From assembly GCF_026891035.1 (NCBI RefSeq), contig NZ_JAPTGG010000001.1:469814-533813 (forward strand): 64,000 bases of DNA, given 5' to 3'. The notes beneath the pieces are model-generated. The model was given only the letters and a program-made list of their open reading frames with translations. It was not told the DNA's origin and did no database searches. Positions 61,871-64,000 of this stretch are shown piece by piece. Position numbers and translations under genes: made by a program. Every line of letters starts with the position of its first letter. Positions within the stretch are counted from its first letter, which is position 1. This DNA comes from Dasania phycosphaerae. GTDB taxonomy: Bacteria > Pseudomonadota > Gammaproteobacteria > Pseudomonadales > Dasaniaceae.

Positions 61871-61881
61871 TCGGGTAAGGA

Positions 61882-61955
61882 CTGGTATCTAACCAGCCCT
61901 CCCCACAACACCCTGCATGCGGGTCCGCACAGGGCGTTTCACTAAGAATGGTGAA
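61882..61955. other. three consecutive hairpins, unrecognised
   Basis: CTGGT/ACCAG (61882-61896), CCCTG-CA-TGCGG/CCGCA-CAGGG (61911-61934) and TTCAC/GTGAA (61938-61955) follow one another. The gap between the HEPN gene and the transposase (about 320 bases) holds this structured stretch and the duplicated left end of the transposase element. Possibly a structured RNA or a mobile-element end. Confidence 0.35.
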
Positions 61956-61987
61956 GCTTAATCCATCCATCTCGCAGCTAAGAGATT

Positions 61988-62229
61988 AAAGGGGTCGTAA
62001 CGATTATTTTTCATACAGCCCTATAATGCTTTAGTGCCTCAAACCCAATAACAATTGCAAAAGGAATTTGCGATGCCAAGAAAAACACGGATGTACATAC
62101 CCGGAATTAAAGGAGTCGTAACGATTATTTTTCATACACCCCTTCATGCTATAGTTATACAACCCCAATAACAATTGCAAAAGGAATTTGCGATGCCAAG
62201 AAAAACACGGATGTATATACCCGGTATAC
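61988..62229. repeat. tandem duplication, 121-base period, at the left end of the transposase element
   Basis: 61988-62108 and 62109-62229 are near-identical: GTCGTAACGATTATTTTTCA, then AACAATTGCAAAAGGAATTT, then ATGCCAAGAAAAACACGGAT. Copy 1 contains the ribosome-binding site, ATG (62072) and the first 12 codons of the transposase but then runs into copy 2, so it is a broken duplicate start. Confidence 0.85.
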
Positions 62230-62885
62230 CAGCCCATATCGTGCAACGGGGCAATAACAGAGATGCCTGTTTTTTTAGCGATGCTGATTATCAGTACTAC
62301 AAAACATTATTAGCGGAAGGTTTAAAACGCTACGGCGGTTTTTTACACGCGTATTGTTTGATGACTAACCATGTGCATTTGCTCATCACACCTTGCTATG
62401 CCGATAGCATATCTAGAATAATTCAGCATGTTGGGCGTCAATATGTGCAATATATTAATAAAACGTACAAACGCAGTGGCACTTTATGGGAGGGCAGGCA
62501 TAAAAGTAGCCTAGTTGATGCAGAGCACTACTTGTTACTCTGCTATCGCTATATAGAGTTAAACCCTGTGACGGCCAATATGGTTCAGTCACCTGAGCAA
62601 TATCCTTGGTCTAGTTATAGATCCAATGCTTTAGGTGAGACTGATGAACTCGTGAGCGAGCATGCCAGCTTTGCAGCATTGGCTAATACCAAAGCGGATA
62701 AGCACTTGCGTTACCGAGCTTTGTTTAACGTGGCACTACCTGATCACGATGTGCATCAGCTTCGTGAAGGCCTGAAGAAGAACTTTCCTTTAGGAAATAA
62801 TCGGTTTAAGGCGCAAGTTGAGAGCGCCCTTAATCGTAAAATTGGTACGGGCAATAGAGGCAGGCCACGGCTAGACTCTGTATAA
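62193..62885 (+). CDS. REP-associated tyrosine transposase (IS200-like Y1 family)
   Basis: 230 aa from ATG 62193, which has AAGGA upstream. Y1/HUH features: PGIPAHIVQRGNNRDACFFS, the HUH motif MTNHVHLLITPCY, GTLWEGRHKSSLVDAEHYLL with the candidate Tyr (YLLLCYRYIELNP) and a C-terminal basic tail (NRKIGTGNRGRPRLDS). Members of this family are thought to move REP palindromes rather than themselves. The gene sits between inverted repeats and looks intact. Confidence 0.9.
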   Translation: MPRKTRMYIPGIPAHIVQRGNNRDACFFSDADYQYYKTLLAEGLKRYGGFLHAYCLMTNHVHLLITPCYADSISRIIQHVGRQYVQYINKTYKRSGTLWEGRHKSSLVDAEHYLLLCYRYIELNPVTANMVQSPEQYPWSSYRSNALGETDELVSEHASFAALANTKADKHLRYRALFNVALPDHDVHQLREGLKKNFPLGNNRFKAQVESALNRKIGTGNRGRPRLDSV

Positions 62886-62913
62886 AAAATAATCGTTACG
62901 ACCCCTTTTAAAG

Positions 62914-63522
62914 ATGAGCATTGTTGAGATAGTCACCTTATTTACAGTCATGGTAGCCCTGGCGCTAATTCCCAGTACTAGCGTCGCTTTGGTGGTGGCG
63001 CGAGCATCCATGGCAGGTTTTTTAAGCGGCGCTGCTGTGGCAGCTGGCATCGTTGTTGGCGACCTTATTTTTGTTATTTGCGCTGTTTTGGGTATGGCCG
63101 CATTAGCTGAGGTGATGGGGGAGCTTTTCTTAATAATGCGGTATTTGGCAGGTATTTATTTGATAGGGCTTGGCATAAACCTTATCAATTCGAAACCTTT
63201 ACTGCCCGCGAAGAGTCCAAGCTCAACATTATCAGCTAGCTTCCTTTCTGGCCTGATCGTCACCCTTGCTGATGTTAAAGCGATATTTTTTTATGCCAGC
63301 TTATTTCCAGCTTTTGTTGACCTAACCACGGTCAGTTTATCAGAGATACTAATACTTATAGCGCTGACCATAGTAGCAGTAGGCGGCGTTAAGTTGGGTT
63401 ACGCCTATTCCGCCAATAAATTAGCATCGCTGTTCACAAACACTAAAACACAGCGCACATTTAAACTTGCAGCCGGCAGCTTGATGGCTGGCATTGGCGC
63501 GTACCTATTAATAAAGGCATGA
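62914..63522 (+). CDS. LysE/RhtB family amino-acid exporter-like protein
   Basis: 202 aa with about six transmembrane helices. LysE-family signs: ALALIPSTSVALVVARASMA at the N-terminus, IVVGDLIFVICAVLGMAALA, MRYLAGIYLIGLGINLI and SFLSGLIVTLADVKAIFFYA. Usually exports amino acids or small metabolites; the substrate is unknown. The ATG lies only 5 bases after the right repeat of the transposase element, with no Shine-Dalgarno between, so expression may depend on the element or be impaired. Confidence 0.82.
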   Translation: MSIVEIVTLFTVMVALALIPSTSVALVVARASMAGFLSGAAVAAGIVVGDLIFVICAVLGMAALAEVMGELFLIMRYLAGIYLIGLGINLINSKPLLPAKSPSSTLSASFLSGLIVTLADVKAIFFYASLFPAFVDLTTVSLSEILILIALTIVAVGGVKLGYAYSANKLASLFTNTKTQRTFKLAAGSLMAGIGAYLLIKA

Positions 63523-63575
63523 GCTAATATATAAGCAATGGCTTCCCCCCCCCAAGATAATTTAACCAGCCACAA

Positions 63576-63601
63576 AAAAGGGCCGATCACTCGGCCCTTT
63601 T
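63576..63601 (+). terminator. terminator downstream of the LysE-family gene
   Basis: AAAAGGGCCGA (63576-63586) pairs with TCGGCCCTTTT (63591-63601) around TCAC. The IS3-family element begins a few bases beyond. Confidence 0.88.
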
Positions 63602-63659
63602 CTTTGGTGTGACCCCAAAAGAACGGACACTTTTCAAATGAAGTAATTGAGAGGTGTTT

Positions 63660-63995
63660 ATGCAATACAAACCCAATAAACGATACACGGAGGCTTTTCG
63701 GCTTGAAGCCGTCCGGCGCTCTATTGAAACCCCTGGTACGCTGGCTCAGCTTGCGGTTGATCTAGACATTAACATTGGTCTACTGCATCGTTGGCGTAGA
63801 ATTTATTTATCCGACAATGACATGCTGGTAGCCCCCTTGAAGAAAACACGCCCCCCTGAAAAAAGCTACAAGACCCTTGAGGCCGAAAATCGACAACTCA
63901 AAAAGCAGTTGGAACGCGCTAAGACGGATGCTGAAATCCTAAAAAAGGCGCAGGAGTACTTCGCGGAACAGCGTCGGAAAGATTCCTCTTCATAA
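63660..63995 (+). CDS. IS3-family transposase, OrfA subunit
   Basis: 111 aa from ATG 63660, with GAGAGGT upstream. Helix-turn-helix N-terminus (KRYTEAFRLEAVRRSIETPG, TLAQLAVDLDINIGLLHRWR) and a leucine-zipper segment (LEAENRQLKKQLERAKTDAE). The heptamer A AAA AAG at 63941-63947 is in the correct frame for the -1 ribosomal frameshift that makes the OrfAB transposase. Its stop is 5 bases from the window end, so the orfB frame can only be seen at its start. Confidence 0.92.
   Translation: MQYKPNKRYTEAFRLEAVRRSIETPGTLAQLAVDLDINIGLLHRWRRIYLSDNDMLVAPLKKTRPPEKSYKTLEAENRQLKKQLERAKTDAEILKKAQEYFAEQRRKDSSS
63941..63947 (+). promoter_or_regulatory. A AAA AAG slippery heptamer for -1 frameshifting
   Basis: Located near the 3' end of orfA in the orfA reading frame, as in other IS3-family elements. 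It is followed by a short region before the orfA stop. Confidence 0.75.
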
Positions 63996-64000
63996 AGAAT

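Larger units (their letters stand above)
61988..62908 (+). mobile_element. REP-associated (Y1) transposase element with inverted repeats
   Basis: The 24-base string AAAGGGGTCGTAACGATTAT+TTTT (61988-62011) recurs inverted and exact at 62885-62908. The left end is duplicated in tandem: a second copy of it, with one change, is at 62109-62132. Within the element lies one transposase gene. The right end is 5 bases before the LysE start codon. IS200-like and RAYT elements are normally without such terminal repeats, so these may be REP-type palindromes that the transposase recognises. Confidence 0.7.
63608..64000 (+). mobile_element. IS3-family insertion sequence, left end (cut by window edge)
   Basis: Begins about TGTGACCCCAAAAGAACGGA, a typical IS3-family left inverted repeat with a CA/TG-type end. 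The first gene (orfA) follows; orfB, encoding the DDE transposase, and the right end lie beyond the window. Confidence 0.8.

Noticed and set aside
61871..61880. ACATAATC after the HEPN gene as the left end of a second attC site
   Set aside because: No complementary GTTATG-type core within the expected distance and no extended palindrome; the string also differs from the CATAAC core.

Overview
The window looks like chromosome of a marine-type gammaproteobacterium related to Pseudomonadales/Cellvibrionales. This is inferred from gene order: rlmB-rpsF-rpsR, algW-hisD-hisG-murA-ibaG-mlaC, kdsD-lptCAB-rpoN-hpf-ptsN-rapZ-ptsO, nit-yhdP-rng-maf-mreDCB | gatCAB and argG-motY-pyrC-rnt all follow the order known from Pseudomonas. 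No rRNA or tRNA gene and no CRISPR array was seen.

Layout. 1-3.4 kb: ribosomal protein genes rpsR (cut by the window edge) and rpsF, a PuuB-like FAD oxidoreductase and rlmB. 3.8-8.8 kb: an ankyrin-repeat lipoprotein, a Nif3-family protein, a DegS/AlgW-type periplasmic protease, a DUF962 protein and a YciI-like protein. 8.8-13.2 kb, minus strand: hisD, hisG, murA, ibaG, mlaC. 13.4-23.4 kb, plus strand: a cation/calcium antiporter, LPS export and Kdo genes, sigma-54 and the nitrogen PTS genes, then mgtE and darP. 23.6-32 kb: a secreted amidohydrolase, a nitronate monooxygenase, a DUF1223 protein and the PrkA-YeaH-SpoVR stress module. 32-41.5 kb, minus strand: nit2, yhdP, rng, maf, mreD, mreC, mreB. 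41.7-46.6 kb, plus strand: gatCAB and two tandem Kdo/WaaP-kinase-like genes. 46.6-51.4 kb, minus strand: smr, rsmC-like, rsuA, DUF72, prfC. 51.5-53.2 kb: an AbiEi/AbiEii toxin-antitoxin pair. 53.5-55.4 kb: a RegB/RegA-type redox two-component system. 55.5-60.4 kb: a small outer-membrane protein, argG, motY, pyrC, rnt.

60.5-64 kb is accessory DNA. It holds a one-gene integron-like cassette with an attC-like site, a HEPN/zinc-ribbon protein, a REP-associated (Y1) transposase element with long inverted repeats and a tandem duplication of its left end, a LysE exporter whose start codon abuts that element, and the left end of an IS3-family element cut by the window edge.

The most notable observations are: mreC appears to start at an ATC codon exactly where Met1 of E. 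coli MreC lies; an attC-like fold bounds a 305-bp putative cassette; eight exact ACAGAA hexamers end lptA directly upstream of the lptB ribosome-binding site; and conserved neighbours (mlaFEDB, kdsC, hisC, tldD/pmbA) are absent from otherwise syntenic loci. Several short repeat families sit at gene 3' ends. All functional calls come from reading motifs; no database search was possible.
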